This document shows positions 8,073-17,634 of a DNA stretch of 64,000 nt, one piece after another. The position numbers and the translations under genes were made by a program. The stretch's first letter is position 1. Every line of letters begins with the position of its first letter. The notes under the pieces were generated by a model. It had not been told where the DNA came from and did no database searches. It saw nothing but the letters and a program-made list of their open reading frames with translations. The stretch lies in NCBI RefSeq assembly GCF_000255705.1, contig NZ_JH636441.1, positions 431,884 through 495,883 of the forward strand, given 5' to 3'. Origin of the DNA: Zavarzinella formosa DSM 19928. GTDB lineage: Bacteria > Planctomycetota > Planctomycetia > Gemmatales > Gemmataceae.

Positions 8073-9527
8073 TCAACCGATTTTGTTCCACTTGCGGCCT
8101 TCGTTGGCCAGCAGTTTATCCCCGCAAGCCGGGCCGTCGCTGCCGACGGCGTAGGATTCGAGCGGCGGGCCGTCCTTGGCCTCGGCGGCGGCGATGAACG
8201 GGTCCATCACTTCCCAGGATCGTTCGATTTCGTCGCCGCGCATGAACAGCGAGGCATCCCCTTGGAGGGCGTCGAGCAACAGCCGTTCGTAGGCTTCCGG
8301 CAATGCTCCGAAGGCGCTCTTATAGTCAAACGACAGATCGCGAGATTGCAGGTTGCTACCTTCAACCTCGGGAACTTTTGTTTGGAAGCTAAGTTTGATC
8401 CCTTCGTTCGGCTGAAGAACCATCGTCACGCGGTTGGCTTGCGGCGGCAGTTTGCCGGGTTGGGCGAACAATTCAAACGGCGGGTCGCGGAACTGGATCA
8501 CCACTTCGCTATAGCGGTTGCTCAGAGCCTTGCCGGATCGCAGGTAGAACGGCACGCCCTTCCAACGCCAGTTTTCCACTTGGAGCTTGAGGGCCGCGTA
8601 GGTCGGCGTGCGGGATGTCTTCGGCACGCCCTCTTCGTTCAGATAACCATCGTATTGCCCGGCCACGAGACATTTCCGGGCTTCTTCAACGCTCGGCACA
8701 TGGATCGAATCCAACACCTTGACCTTTTCGTTCCGCAAGCGGTCGGCCGTGATCTTGGAGGGGGGTTCCATCGCCACCAGCGTCAGCACTTGCAAGATGT
8801 GGCTCTGGAACATATCCCGCAGAACGCCGCTGGTGTCGTAGTAGCCGCCCCGTTTGCCGACGGGAACTTTCTCGGCCACCGTGATCTGAACGTGGTCGAT
8901 GTATCGGCGATTCCACAACGGCTCGAACATCGTGTTCGCCAGCCGGAACACGAGGATGTTCTGGACGGTGTCCTTGCCAAGATAGTGGTCGATCCGGTAG
9001 ATCTGGCTTTCTTTGAAGTACGGCAACAGGCTGCTGTTCACCACGCGGGCCGACTGGAGATTGTGGCCGAACGGTTTTTCGACCACCAATCGCCGGAAGC
9101 CGCCGGTTTCCTTGGTCAGACCGGCATCACCGAGTTGTTGGGCGATGCCGCTGTACAATTCCGGGGCCACGGAGAGGTAATAAAGATGGTTGCCCCCCGC
9201 CTCTCCTTCGTGTTTCTTGAACCACTCGGCCAGCGCTTGGGCGCCTTCCGGTTGGGCGGCGTCGCCCGGCACATAATGCAGTCGGCGGGCGAAGCGGTTC
9301 CACGTTCCCGCGAACCATTGGACGCCCATGCTCTTGATGGCTTCCTGCACCTTGGGCTCGATTAACTTGCGGAACTCCTCCGACGTGTACGGCCGGCGGG
9401 CGACCCCGACGACTTGGGTGTCCTCCGGCAATTGCCCGGCGGCATCAAGCCGGAACAGGGCCGGAATGAGCTTCCGGGAGGTCAGATCCCCGGAGGCGCC
9501 AAAAATCACGATGGTTGAAGCGGCCAT
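8073..9527 (-). CDS. zwf: Glucose-6-phosphate 1-dehydrogenase
   Basis: This enzyme oxidises glucose 6-phosphate to 6-phosphogluconolactone with NADP, the entry step of the oxidative pentose phosphate pathway, in the cytoplasm. The 484-residue length is typical. The N-terminal Rossmann motif [16 protein letters not shown] follows directly after the chosen Met, and the family active-site signature RIDHYLGK is present near residue 175, along with VEKPFG upstream. A longer open frame reaches 9698, but its extra 57 residues have no family match and the sequence looks non-coding. No clear ribosome site precedes the chosen ATG. The gene stands alone, with no gnd or pgl next to it. Confidence 0.93.
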   Translation of the reverse strand: MAASTIVIFGASGDLTSRKLIPALFRLDAAGQLPEDTQVVGVARRPYTSEEFRKLIEPKVQEAIKSMGVQWFAGTWNRFARRLHYVPGDAAQPEGAQALAEWFKKHEGEAGGNHLYYLSVAPELYSGIAQQLGDAGLTKETGGFRRLVVEKPFGHNLQSARVVNSSLLPYFKESQIYRIDHYLGKDTVQNILVFRLANTMFEPLWNRRYIDHVQITVAEKVPVGKRGGYYDTSGVLRDMFQSHILQVLTLVAMEPPSKITADRLRNEKVKVLDSIHVPSVEEARKCLVAGQYDGYLNEEGVPKTSRTPTYAALKLQVENWRWKGVPFYLRSGKALSNRYSEVVIQFRDPPFELFAQPGKLPPQANRVTMVLQPNEGIKLSFQTKVPEVEGSNLQSRDLSFDYKSAFGALPEAYERLLLDALQGDASLFMRGDEIERSWEVMDPFIAAAEAKDGPPLESYAVGSDGPACGDKLLANEGRKWNKIG

Positions 9528-9722
9528 GCTGCCCGTGGGTTCAAGATAATGGTGTGGGTGTCGCAAGCCGTCCGGGGGGAGAGAACCGGATGACATTGCC
9601 CAAAGTCCTAATGTATGGGTACTCTCTCCGGTGGAAGAGTGTTTTCCGTGAGGGCCGGTGGCAACATCCCCTCCCGGAATCGTGTTCACGGTCTCCATCG
9701 GTTTGGAAAAAGGAATCGCCAG

Positions 9723-11234
9723 ATGCGCGGAACCATCGCGGTCGTGATCCTGATGCTCGTCGGCGCGGGGATCGCCTTGGGGTTGCGATCACAGTTTCAG
9801 CCGCGGGTGGGGAAGGTTTCCCCCGTGCCCGCCGGGGATGTGGAACTGGCGTGGATTCACACCACCACGAACGCCCAAACATGGGAACGTTTCGTCGCGG
9901 GCGTTCATGAGGCCGCTCGGCAACTGCCGGACATGGAGGTGGACGATTCGGCCGCGTTTCTGGATCAAACGGTGTCCGTGCCGGAAGTAAGTATTGGCTT
10001 TCGCGATCAGCCGAACCGCATTCGCATTCGTTGGTACAAAATTTCGAGCGAAGTCAGCACGCGGGAGTGGGTCGCCAAACTGGCCGAGCGAGACCCGCCG
10101 CCGCTGGCGTTCATCGGTGGTGGTTCCAGCGACCGGGCCATCGAACTCGCCAAAGCCCTGCACGATCAGGAAGAATGGAAGGGATCGAAACCGCTCCTGT
10201 GCCTGACGACGGCCACCGCCGACTGGGCCGACGCGGATTTGCCCCGCGAGGGGGGAAATGAAAACGCCGTCAAACTGATCGACATCTATCCGAAGCGTTC
10301 TTTTCGGTTCTGTTTCACCAATTCCGCGATGGCTCGGGCGGTGCTGGACTTTGTCTGGCAAACCCCCAGCCTGCGTCCCCACGGGCCGGGGGGGCCTCCT
10401 GCCGCTTTGGCCCATTTGGGGGCTTTGTCTCCGTGGAACGGCATCGCGGTCGCCCCATTATTGAGCTACGAAACGCCGCCGCAGGCTCACATCTTGTCGT
10501 GGATGGATGATCCGTATTCCGCCGACCTCGCCTTGCGATTCCGCGAGTTATTCCGGCCCGGCGCGGGGTTGGGGCTGGAATGCACGGCCGTGGAGGTGAG
10601 CGAAATTCGCTACAGCGTCGGGACGTTCACCTCCGTGAATCCGAGGGAAACCGGCAGCACGGAATTGATTCTGGCCGAGGGAACACCGGCGCGAGGACGA
10701 AAGTTTCTGTTGGTGCTTCCCGCCGCCACGCAACCGGCCCGGCGGATGATCCGGGCGTTTGCCGCCGATTCGCCGATGATTGGCCGGTCCATGGTGGCCG
10801 TCACCGGCGACGGGATCTCGTTCAACACCGTTTACCGCGATGGCGAAGTGGCCTGGCCGACACGGGAACTCAGCATTCCGCTCGTGTTCTTCGCTCATCA
10901 AAATCCGGTGGCTTGGGCCGAGGATGACCCCACGCCGATCACCAACCGCACCAGCACGGATGAATTTCTGCTGTTCGCCGACATCGTGCGGACGCTCGGC
11001 CGACATATCCGGCAGCCGGGGCCGATCACCGATGCCGACGAGCTATTGCAGCGGATGCGCAAAGACCCGTTTTTCGACACCGATGGCGAGCGCCGGGCGG
11101 GGCAAGGGGAGCATGTGGTGGTGGTGCGGCCGCTCATTGGCGAGGATGATCGCGTGGCCAAGGACACCCACTTCGAGGTGTACACCCGTTCCGGCGGCAA
11201 ACGTTGGGAACTCATCAAACTGTTGACGAAATAA
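9723..11234 (+). CDS. Membrane-anchored or exported protein of unknown function, possibly periplasmic-binding-like
   Basis: The ATG at 9723 has AAGGAA 8 bases upstream; the frame extends further up without a good start. Of 503 residues, about 4-22 form a hydrophobic anchor or signal. The rest is soluble, alternating helix and strand. A segment with [19 protein letters not shown] and later [11 protein letters not shown] resembles the Rossmann-like layout of type-1 periplasmic binding proteins, but I do not recognise the family. It ends 4 bases before the histidine kinase start, so the two are co-transcribed. A ligand-sensing partner for the kinase is a reasonable inference but not shown. Confidence 0.75.
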   Translation: MRGTIAVVILMLVGAGIALGLRSQFQPRVGKVSPVPAGDVELAWIHTTTNAQTWERFVAGVHEAARQLPDMEVDDSAAFLDQTVSVPEVSIGFRDQPNRIRIRWYKISSEVSTREWVAKLAERDPPPLAFIGGGSSDRAIELAKALHDQEEWKGSKPLLCLTTATADWADADLPREGGNENAVKLIDIYPKRSFRFCFTNSAMARAVLDFVWQTPSLRPHGPGGPPAALAHLGALSPWNGIAVAPLLSYETPPQAHILSWMDDPYSADLALRFRELFRPGAGLGLECTAVEVSEIRYSVGTFTSVNPRETGSTELILAEGTPARGRKFLLVLPAATQPARRMIRAFAADSPMIGRSMVAVTGDGISFNTVYRDGEVAWPTRELSIPLVFFAHQNPVAWAEDDPTPITNRTSTDEFLLFADIVRTLGRHIRQPGPITDADELLQRMRKDPFFDTDGERRAGQGEHVVVVRPLIGEDDRVAKDTHFEVYTRSGGKRWELIKLLTK

Positions 11235-11238
11235 TCCC

Positions 11239-12828
11239 ATGCCCGAAACACATCCCTTCGCGTGGTGGAAATATTTCCGTGCCCTCGGGCCGGCCGTCGC
11301 GTTTTGGCTGATCCTCCTTGGCTCGCTGGCCTATCTGCTCTTCGAGCGCACGCAATCCGCGCGCTCCGTGGATCAAGCCAACATGCACGAATGGCTTGAT
11401 GAAGCCCGGAGTTTCCGCAAATCGACGCCGGAACTCATCCGCGAATATGCCGCCCGGCTGGACGCGGCCAACAACGATCCGCACGCCGAAGAAGTCCGGC
11501 TGAAAGCCGAGGAAATCACCGAACAACTCAAGGCGATGGCCGACCCGCTTCGGCTGTATCAGGGGCAATTGCCGCTGTTCCCAGAAGTCTACTCGCTACA
11601 AGTTCACATGCAGGACCGCCCGGAGAGTGTGAAGCCCGTGGTCTGGAATTCGCCCGTTCCCCGGCCCCGGAAACAAAATCAGGATATGGTGCGACCGCTG
11701 ACCCACCGGGTCCGCGACGGCGATGGCAACGTGATCGCCCATCTGACATGTGAATACCGCATCCATGCCTTCAACAAACTTCAACGGGATGAACAAGCCC
11801 GGCAACGCTTCCTTTACATCGCCGGCGGGGTGGTGTTCGGCGGCAGCGCGTTGGCGATGGTGTGGGTTTATCTCTTCCTGCAACGAGAACGCCGGCAGGA
11901 ACGATCACAGTTGGAGGCTGAGAACGCCCGCGAACACGCCGAAGTGTTGATGCTGGAGGCCAAGATCGTCGCCAGCGAGGCCGAACATGCCGCCAAGGAA
12001 GCCGAGAAGGCCAACCTTGAAATGAAATCCCAGCTATACGCCAGCATTGGCATCATGGCCGGTTCCTACGCCCATAACATCAAGAACCTGCTGGTGCGGC
12101 CGAACGACCTGATCGCCCGGTGTCTGGAGGCCGACTCCCTTCAGCCCAGCCAGACCACCATGCTGAACGAAGTGCGGGGAACACTGGCGACCGTCACGGA
12201 TCGCTTGCAAATGATTCTCCGCACCGTTCGCCGCGACCCCAACAAAACCGAGATGACCCGTCTCGATCTCAACGATCTGTTGCGGGAAACCGACCAGACG
12301 TGGTCCATCATCGCCCGCGAAAAATGGAAGATGGTTCTGGAAACGATCCCCGCCCCGGAACCGGCGTTCATCAGCGGCGATTTGTCTCACCTTCAACAAG
12401 CGGTTGAAAACTTGGTGTTCAACGCCCGCGATGCCACGTTCGAGATGCGGAACCAAGTGCGCGATGCCGCCCGTCTGGTCACCGATCCCGCCAAGCGGAA
12501 ACAATCCCTGATCGACGCCGCCAGTTGGCGGGGTCAGGTGTCACTTTCCGTGCGCGCGGACGGAGACGACGTGGTGTTGGAAGTGCGCGACAACGGCATT
12601 GGCATGACCGAGGACGTTCGGGACCGCTGCCTCGAAACCCACTTCACCACCAAACGGGACAACGCCCTCTACGAAGGCTACAACGCCGGCATGGGCCTCG
12701 GCCTTTCCTTCGTGGCGGTCGTGTTGGAACACCACGAAGCCCGGTTGTCGATTGAGTCCGAGCCATTGAAAGGGACGACGTTTTTCATCCGTTTCCCGAG
12801 GCGTGATCAACCGGAAGCACAATCATGA
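11239..12828 (+). CDS. Sensor histidine kinase
   Basis: The 529-residue protein has two membrane segments (about 17-35 and 192-212) enclosing an extracytoplasmic sensor of about 155 residues. An Ala/Glu-rich coiled coil (about 213-262) follows. The phosphoacceptor helix carries His279 in SYAHNIKN, and the ATPase domain has an N box (VENLVFNARDA), a G1 box (DNGIGM) and a G2 box (GMGLGL). It should autophosphorylate and pass phosphate to a response regulator, but none is adjacent. Its stop overlaps the sulfatase start by 4 bases, which implies translational coupling. The nearest regulator in the window, at 32375, is 20 kb away. Confidence 0.9.
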   Translation: MPETHPFAWWKYFRALGPAVAFWLILLGSLAYLLFERTQSARSVDQANMHEWLDEARSFRKSTPELIREYAARLDAANNDPHAEEVRLKAEEITEQLKAMADPLRLYQGQLPLFPEVYSLQVHMQDRPESVKPVVWNSPVPRPRKQNQDMVRPLTHRVRDGDGNVIAHLTCEYRIHAFNKLQRDEQARQRFLYIAGGVVFGGSALAMVWVYLFLQRERRQERSQLEAENAREHAEVLMLEAKIVASEAEHAAKEAEKANLEMKSQLYASIGIMAGSYAHNIKNLLVRPNDLIARCLEADSLQPSQTTMLNEVRGTLATVTDRLQMILRTVRRDPNKTEMTRLDLNDLLRETDQTWSIIAREKWKMVLETIPAPEPAFISGDLSHLQQAVENLVFNARDATFEMRNQVRDAARLVTDPAKRKQSLIDAASWRGQVSLSVRADGDDVVLEVRDNGIGMTEDVRDRCLETHFTTKRDNALYEGYNAGMGLGLSFVAVVLEHHEARLSIESEPLKGTTFFIRFPRRDQPEAQS

Positions 12829-14267
12829 GGCTGTCTCTTTCTCTGTTGATGGCGCTTACACTTTCGCTCAGCCTATCCGCCGCCGACCGGCCGCCGAATA
12901 TCGTGTTGATTCTGGCTGATGACCTCGGCAACAACGACCTCGGGTGTGACGGCCGAAAGGATCACGCCACGCCGAATTTGGATCAACTCGCCAAGGATGG
13001 TATCCGTTACACCGCCTCGTACAGTGCCGCCCCGTTGTGTTCGGCGACACGGGCGGCCCTGATGACCGGCAAATCCCCGGCCCGTCTGCACATCACCAGT
13101 TATCTTCCCGGCCGGGCCGATGCTCCTTCCCAAGCGGTGTTGCAGCCAAAGATGTCGCCGCAGCTTCCGCTGGAGGAAATCACCATTGCCGAGCGACTGA
13201 AAGCGGCCGGATATGCGACGGCTTGCATCGGCAAATGGCATCTCGGCGGGGCCGGTTTTGGCCCGGAGAAACAGGGGTTTGACACGGTCTTCGCCGGGAA
13301 TGCCCAGACCAAACCATCGGATACTGAAGCGGGCAAGGGAGAATATGGGCTGACGGAGAAGGCCGAGGCGTTCATGGAGGCCAACCGGGAGAAGCCGTTT
13401 TTCCTCTATCTGGCCCACAACAACCCGCACATCCCGCTTGCCGCCCGGCCGGAATTGATGGAGAAGTTCAAGGACTCGTTCAACCCGACCTATGCGGCGA
13501 TGGTGAACACCCTTGATGACTCCGTTGGCCGCATTTTGAAGAAGTTGGATGATCTGAAGTTGGCCAACGAGACGCTGGTGGTCTTCACTTCCGACAACGG
13601 CGGCTTGCATGTGCCGGAATTGAAGGATGATGCCCCGACGCACAACGCCCTCCGGGCCGGCAAGGGTTTTCTGTATGAAGGAGGCATCCGCGTGCCGTTG
13701 ATCGTCCGCTGGCCGGGGCACATCAAGCCGGGGACGGAATGCAAAACCCCGGTGATTTCGACCGACCTGCCGCTGACGTTTTGTGGCGTGGCCGGGGTAA
13801 AAATCGCCGATCCCCTCGACGGGCTTTCATTGCTTCCCGTCTTCGCCGGGAAAGACATCAAAGAGCGTTCACTGTTCTGGCATTTTCCGCATTATTCCAA
13901 CCAAGGCGGCCGACCAAGTTCTGCCGTGCGGCGGGGGCATTGGAAATTGATCGAGTATGTAGACCAGCCGGAGCGAGAACTGTACGACTTGGAGACCAAT
14001 CCATTGGAGTCACCTGCCGGGAACATGGCCGGTCATAAGCCGGAACTGGTGGCCGAACTTGTGAAGGCACTGGATGAGTTTCAGAAGTCGGCCAAGGCGC
14101 AGACCGTGACTCCAAACCCGGCGTGGGATGAGAAGCAGTTCGACAAATTCTACCGCCAGACGGATGTCACGCAGCCATTAAAGGGCAACAGTGCCCGGAC
14201 GGTGTCAGAACCGTTGCGTGAGTGGCGTAGACTGATTGATGAAGCGGTTAAAAAAGAGAAGAAGTAA
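12825..14267 (+). CDS. Exported sulfatase (formylglycine-dependent)
   Basis: The 480-residue alkaline-phosphatase superfamily hydrolase has a signal peptide (residues 1-20, ending LSAA). The N-terminal metal motif is ILADDLGNNDLGC. The active-site Cys72 lies in C-S-A-T-R followed by AALMTG; this is the C-x-P/A-x-R site that a formylglycine-generating enzyme or anSME converts. The distal GKWHLGG and SDNGG motifs are also present. It should cleave sulfate esters, probably from sulfated polysaccharides, outside the cytoplasm. Planctomycetes carry dozens of these. The start overlaps the histidine kinase stop (ATGA), so the sulfatase is made with its sensor. The maturase is not in the window. Confidence 0.93.
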   Translation: MRLSLSLLMALTLSLSLSAADRPPNIVLILADDLGNNDLGCDGRKDHATPNLDQLAKDGIRYTASYSAAPLCSATRAALMTGKSPARLHITSYLPGRADAPSQAVLQPKMSPQLPLEEITIAERLKAAGYATACIGKWHLGGAGFGPEKQGFDTVFAGNAQTKPSDTEAGKGEYGLTEKAEAFMEANREKPFFLYLAHNNPHIPLAARPELMEKFKDSFNPTYAAMVNTLDDSVGRILKKLDDLKLANETLVVFTSDNGGLHVPELKDDAPTHNALRAGKGFLYEGGIRVPLIVRWPGHIKPGTECKTPVISTDLPLTFCGVAGVKIADPLDGLSLLPVFAGKDIKERSLFWHFPHYSNQGGRPSSAVRRGHWKLIEYVDQPERELYDLETNPLESPAGNMAGHKPELVAELVKALDEFQKSAKAQTVTPNPAWDEKQFDKFYRQTDVTQPLKGNSARTVSEPLREWRRLIDEAVKKEKK

Positions 14268-14282
14268 GGGTTGTGGCGGGGG

Positions 14283-14750
14283 TTAGCAGGGAACGCAGTT
14301 CGAGGAAGACGTGCCCATTCGCTGGCTGACCTTGCAGCGGAGGCGATGATCATTGATTCGGAGTTTGTGGAGGATTTTGCGGACTTTGAGTTGATCGGCG
14401 GTGTTTTTACAGCGGTTGGACCAACAGAGAATATTCAAATTCTCCCCGCCGGATTTGAGCATCTCGACAATTTCATCCAGAATCGTCCGGAATTCGCCAA
14501 ACTCTTGTTTGAGCATCCCAAACTCTTCACGGCCCAGTTCCGTCCAAAAGCGGACGCCGAGCATGTGTTCGATCCAGCGGGCGCGCAGGAAGCCCGACCA
14601 GTGATCGTCAATCCACGCATCCAAGGCGGCAGGACCGACATCGTATCCGCGTTCCTGACTCAAATACCATTTGTATTCGAGGGCTTCGCGAACGGATTCA
14701 TCGTCGAGGCTACGGCGTTCGATGCCGTCACCGGGAGAGTCGGTGGTCAT
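14283..14750 (-). CDS. Conserved-looking small protein with DUF4032-like WYLSxxxGxDVG motif
   Basis: The ATG at 14750 follows GCGGGGG at 7 bases; a longer GTG start at 14777 is possible. The 155-residue protein has no signal or membrane segment. The centre has the pattern WYLS-QERG-YDVG-PAAL-DAWI, which resembles a motif I associate with DUF4032 proteins, but the rest does not match a family I know. The tail is basic and Cys-containing (Cys near 113, 118, 152 and 155). It converges on the sulfatase with 15 bases between the stops. Confidence 0.6.
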   Translation of the reverse strand: MTTDSPGDGIERRSLDDESVREALEYKWYLSQERGYDVGPAALDAWIDDHWSGFLRARWIEHMLGVRFWTELGREEFGMLKQEFGEFRTILDEIVEMLKSGGENLNILCWSNRCKNTADQLKVRKILHKLRINDHRLRCKVSQRMGTSSSNCVPC

Positions 14751-14911
14751 CTGAATACCCCCGCTGAAAAAAGCCACGGATGTCGCTCAAGGTGCATCAT
14801 CTTGGATTAATGAAGTTTAACTGTATTTCGCAAACTTATCAAGCATTTCATGCCTGATTTTCCTTCACCAAATCTTTATCGGCAGAACACAATCCGATTT
14901 TTAAGCCGATA

Positions 14912-17020
14912 TCAAACTCCGCGCACTTGAACCAAATTATCAAAAAATGTCCCCCCGCCGCCCATGTCGGTGCCGGCGGTGGAGGTCGTCGCGTTGCAAT
15001 TCGAGCCGCCGGTGATCTTGCTCCACCACACGCCGAACGTGACGACCACGCCGGGTTTGACGGTTTCGCCGATCACGGCTTTCGCCTCAAATCGACCGCG
15101 ATCATTGAACACTTCCACCCGCTGCCCTTGCGCGATTTTGCGGGCGTTGGCATCCACGGGATTGATTTGCAACGTCGGTTCCTTCGCGCTGTTCCGCAAA
15201 GCGTCCACATTCACAAAAGTCGAGTTGAGGAAGGTGGCTTCCGGGGGACAGAGCATTTGCAGCGGATGGCGAACCGCCAAGTCAGGGCGGGTCTGCGGGT
15301 CTTCGTGAGGCGGCACATATTTGGGCAAGGGATCTCGCCCGGCCATCGCCTCTCGCTGGCTGTAAAACTCGCATTTGCCCGAGGGGGTGCCGAAGTTCCC
15401 CTTGGCGAAGGGTGCCCAATTCTCCGGAACGTTGATCCGCATCGGGCCGTTGGCAATCAGGGTTTCAAGAGTGATGCCCTCAAAGGCCGAGACGGCCGGG
15501 TAACCGTTCGGGCTGCCAACAGGCGTCAGGGCTTCGCGGGCGAGTTGCTCGTCGGTCACTTGGAAAATGTCCCGCTCGAAACCCATCGCCTCGGCCAACA
15601 ACCGGAAGACCTCCGTGTTGGGTTTGGCTTCTCCCAACGGGGCGATCGCTTGTTCGTTGGCTTGAACATAAAAGTGGCCGTAAGCGCTGTGCAGGTCGAA
15701 ATGCTCCAGTTGCGTCGTCGCGGGGAGGACGATGTCGGCAAAGTCCACGGTGTCCGTCGGGAACTGTTCATGAACGACGGTGAAGAGGTCTTCCCGTTCC
15801 AAGCCGCTAATCACCTTCGATTGGGCAGGATTCACCGCCGCCGGGTTGGAGTTGTAGACGTAAAGGGCCATCACCGGCGGGCCGGGCAACTCTCCATGCA
15901 GGGCCTCGGCCAAGTTCACCATGTTGATGGTGCGGGTGCCGTGGGGAATCAGGTCCGGCCGTTCGAGGGCGTTGCCGTTCCAAGGTGCCAGCTTGCTGGT
16001 GCTGAGCATCGCCCCGCCGCCGGGATGCCGCCAGGCGCCGATGATCGCCGGGAGGCAAACCACCGTGCGAACGGCCATCCCGCCGCCGCCGTGGCGTTGC
16101 ATCCCGTAGTTGAGCCGGATGAGGGCCGGGCCGCCCCGCTCCGTCATTGACCCGGCGTATTCGCGGGCCAGTTTCTCAATGTCGGCGACCGGCACGCCGG
16201 TGATGCGGGCCACCGTCTCCGGGGAATATTCCGTCCGCACTCGTTCTCGCAGTTCGGCCGTTCCGATGCAGTATCGCTCTAGGTAATCGGCGTCTTCCAA
16301 TCCCTCCCGGAACAACACATTCATCACGCCGAGGGCCAAGGCGCCATCGGTGCCCGGCCGCACGGGAATCCACCAGTCGCTTTTCTCGGCCGTTTTGCTG
16401 CGGTGCGGATCAATGGTGACGATTTTTGCCCCGGCCTTGCGGGCCTGGTGCATCAGCGTCCATTGATGAATGTTGGTGACCGAGGTGTTCGATCCCCAAT
16501 TAATGATGTAACGGGCATGAACGGTGCATTCCGGGTCGATGACGGCCCGCGTTCCCAAGGTAATATCGCTGCCGATGCTCCCGGCGGTGGCGCAGATGGT
16601 GCGGTCGAGCAGGCTCGCCCCGAGTCGGTGGAAAAACCGGCGGTCCAGACTGGCGTAATGGAGTTTCCCCATTGTCCCGGCATAGCTGTACGGCAGGATG
16701 GCTTGCGGCCCGTGCGGTCCGGCGGCGACTTCCTTGAACCGGGCGGTGATGGTGGCGATGGCCTCTTCCCAAGAAATCCGCTCGAACTTCCCCTGCCCCT
16801 TTTTGCCAACTCGCCTCATCGGAAACATCAGCCGGTCTTGGTGATAGACCCGGTCGAGATAGTTGTTCACTTTGGCGCAGAGATAACCATCGGTGAAGGG
16901 GTGGTCCTTGTCTCCCCGGAGTTTGATCGCCTTGCCATCCTGCACGGTGACGATGAGGCCGCAGGTGTCCGGGCAATCGTGGGGGCACACCGCCCGGACG
17001 ACTTTCAGTTCGGTCTTCAT
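14912..17020 (-). CDS. Molybdopterin-dependent oxidoreductase (DMSO reductase superfamily)
   Basis: The 702-residue catalytic subunit binds one [4Fe-4S] cluster through an N-terminal C-x3-C-x3-C-x27-C set (numbered from the TTG at 17026: Cys14, 18, 22 and 50). It continues with the DMSO reductase fold: SISWEEA-like motif, LDRTICATAGS, IINWGSNTSVTN, ARKAGAKIVTIDP and the C-terminal molydopterin dinucleotide-binding domain ending in GTFFDNLVQV. There is no twin-arginine signal, so it is probably cytoplasmic. The substrate cannot be read; formate dehydrogenase-like or related assimilatory enzymes are candidates. The ATG at 17020 has AAGGG at 8 bases inside the end of mogA; a TTG at 17026 overlapping the mogA stop is an alternative. 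Confidence 0.88.
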   Translation of the reverse strand: MKTELKVVRAVCPHDCPDTCGLIVTVQDGKAIKLRGDKDHPFTDGYLCAKVNNYLDRVYHQDRLMFPMRRVGKKGQGKFERISWEEAIATITARFKEVAAGPHGPQAILPYSYAGTMGKLHYASLDRRFFHRLGASLLDRTICATAGSIGSDITLGTRAVIDPECTVHARYIINWGSNTSVTNIHQWTLMHQARKAGAKIVTIDPHRSKTAEKSDWWIPVRPGTDGALALGVMNVLFREGLEDADYLERYCIGTAELRERVRTEYSPETVARITGVPVADIEKLAREYAGSMTERGGPALIRLNYGMQRHGGGGMAVRTVVCLPAIIGAWRHPGGGAMLSTSKLAPWNGNALERPDLIPHGTRTINMVNLAEALHGELPGPPVMALYVYNSNPAAVNPAQSKVISGLEREDLFTVVHEQFPTDTVDFADIVLPATTQLEHFDLHSAYGHFYVQANEQAIAPLGEAKPNTEVFRLLAEAMGFERDIFQVTDEQLAREALTPVGSPNGYPAVSAFEGITLETLIANGPMRINVPENWAPFAKGNFGTPSGKCEFYSQREAMAGRDPLPKYVPPHEDPQTRPDLAVRHPLQMLCPPEATFLNSTFVNVDALRNSAKEPTLQINPVDANARKIAQGQRVEVFNDRGRFEAKAVIGETVKPGVVVTFGVWWSKITGGSNCNATTSTAGTDMGGGGTFFDNLVQVRGV

Positions 17021-17022
17021 GT

Positions 17023-17559
17023 TCAACTGCCCTTGGGTCGAAATGCCTTCACCACGTCCTCGTTCGTCGTCAGAAACGGCCCGCCGATCAGGTCAATGCA
17101 ATACGGGATCGCCGGAAAGACCGCCATCAGGCAATCTCGGATGGCGCTCGGTTTTCCGGGGAGATTCACAATCAGCGATTGACCGCGAATGCCAGCCACC
17201 TGCCGGGAGAGAATGGCCGTCGGGACCACTTTGAGGGAAACCGCCCGCATTTGTTCGCCAAAACCATCGAGCATTTTTTCGCAAACGGCCACCGTTGCCT
17301 CCGGGGTGACATCCCGCTTCGCCGGGCCGGTGCCGCCGGTCGTCACAATCAGGCAACAATGTTCATTGTCCGCAAGTTCTCGCAAGGTGGCTTCAATCAC
17401 CGCCTGTTCGTCGGGGATCAATTTCGCCACCGCTTCCCACGGGCTGGCGATGATGTCCGTCAGGCAGGCGACGATGGCGGGGCCCCCTTTGTCCTCATAC
17501 ACGCCTTGGCTGGCGCGATCAGAAACGGTGACGACGCCGATGCGAACGGATGACGACAC
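17023..17559 (-). CDS. mogA: Molybdopterin adenylyltransferase
   Basis: MogA/MoaB-family enzymes adenylate molybdopterin before molybdate insertion. The 178-residue length fits MogA. The N-terminal GVVTVSDRAS, the TTGGTGPAKRDVTPEAT motif near residue 93, and LPGKPSAIRDC near residue 145 are family hallmarks. It is transcribed directly before the molybdopterin oxidoreductase, with only two bases between its stop and the next ATG, so cofactor maturation and the enzyme are made together. The rest of the moa/moe pathway is not in the window. Confidence 0.93.
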   Translation of the reverse strand: MSSSVRIGVVTVSDRASQGVYEDKGGPAIVACLTDIIASPWEAVAKLIPDEQAVIEATLRELADNEHCCLIVTTGGTGPAKRDVTPEATVAVCEKMLDGFGEQMRAVSLKVVPTAILSRQVAGIRGQSLIVNLPGKPSAIRDCLMAVFPAIPYCIDLIGGPFLTTNEDVVKAFRPKGS

Positions 17560-17634
17560 GCCCGAAACTCCGCAAGATGGTTGAAGCCTCGCCTTGATGA
17601 TAGTCTATCGGCATCTCTTCCCTTGAGGGATCTC

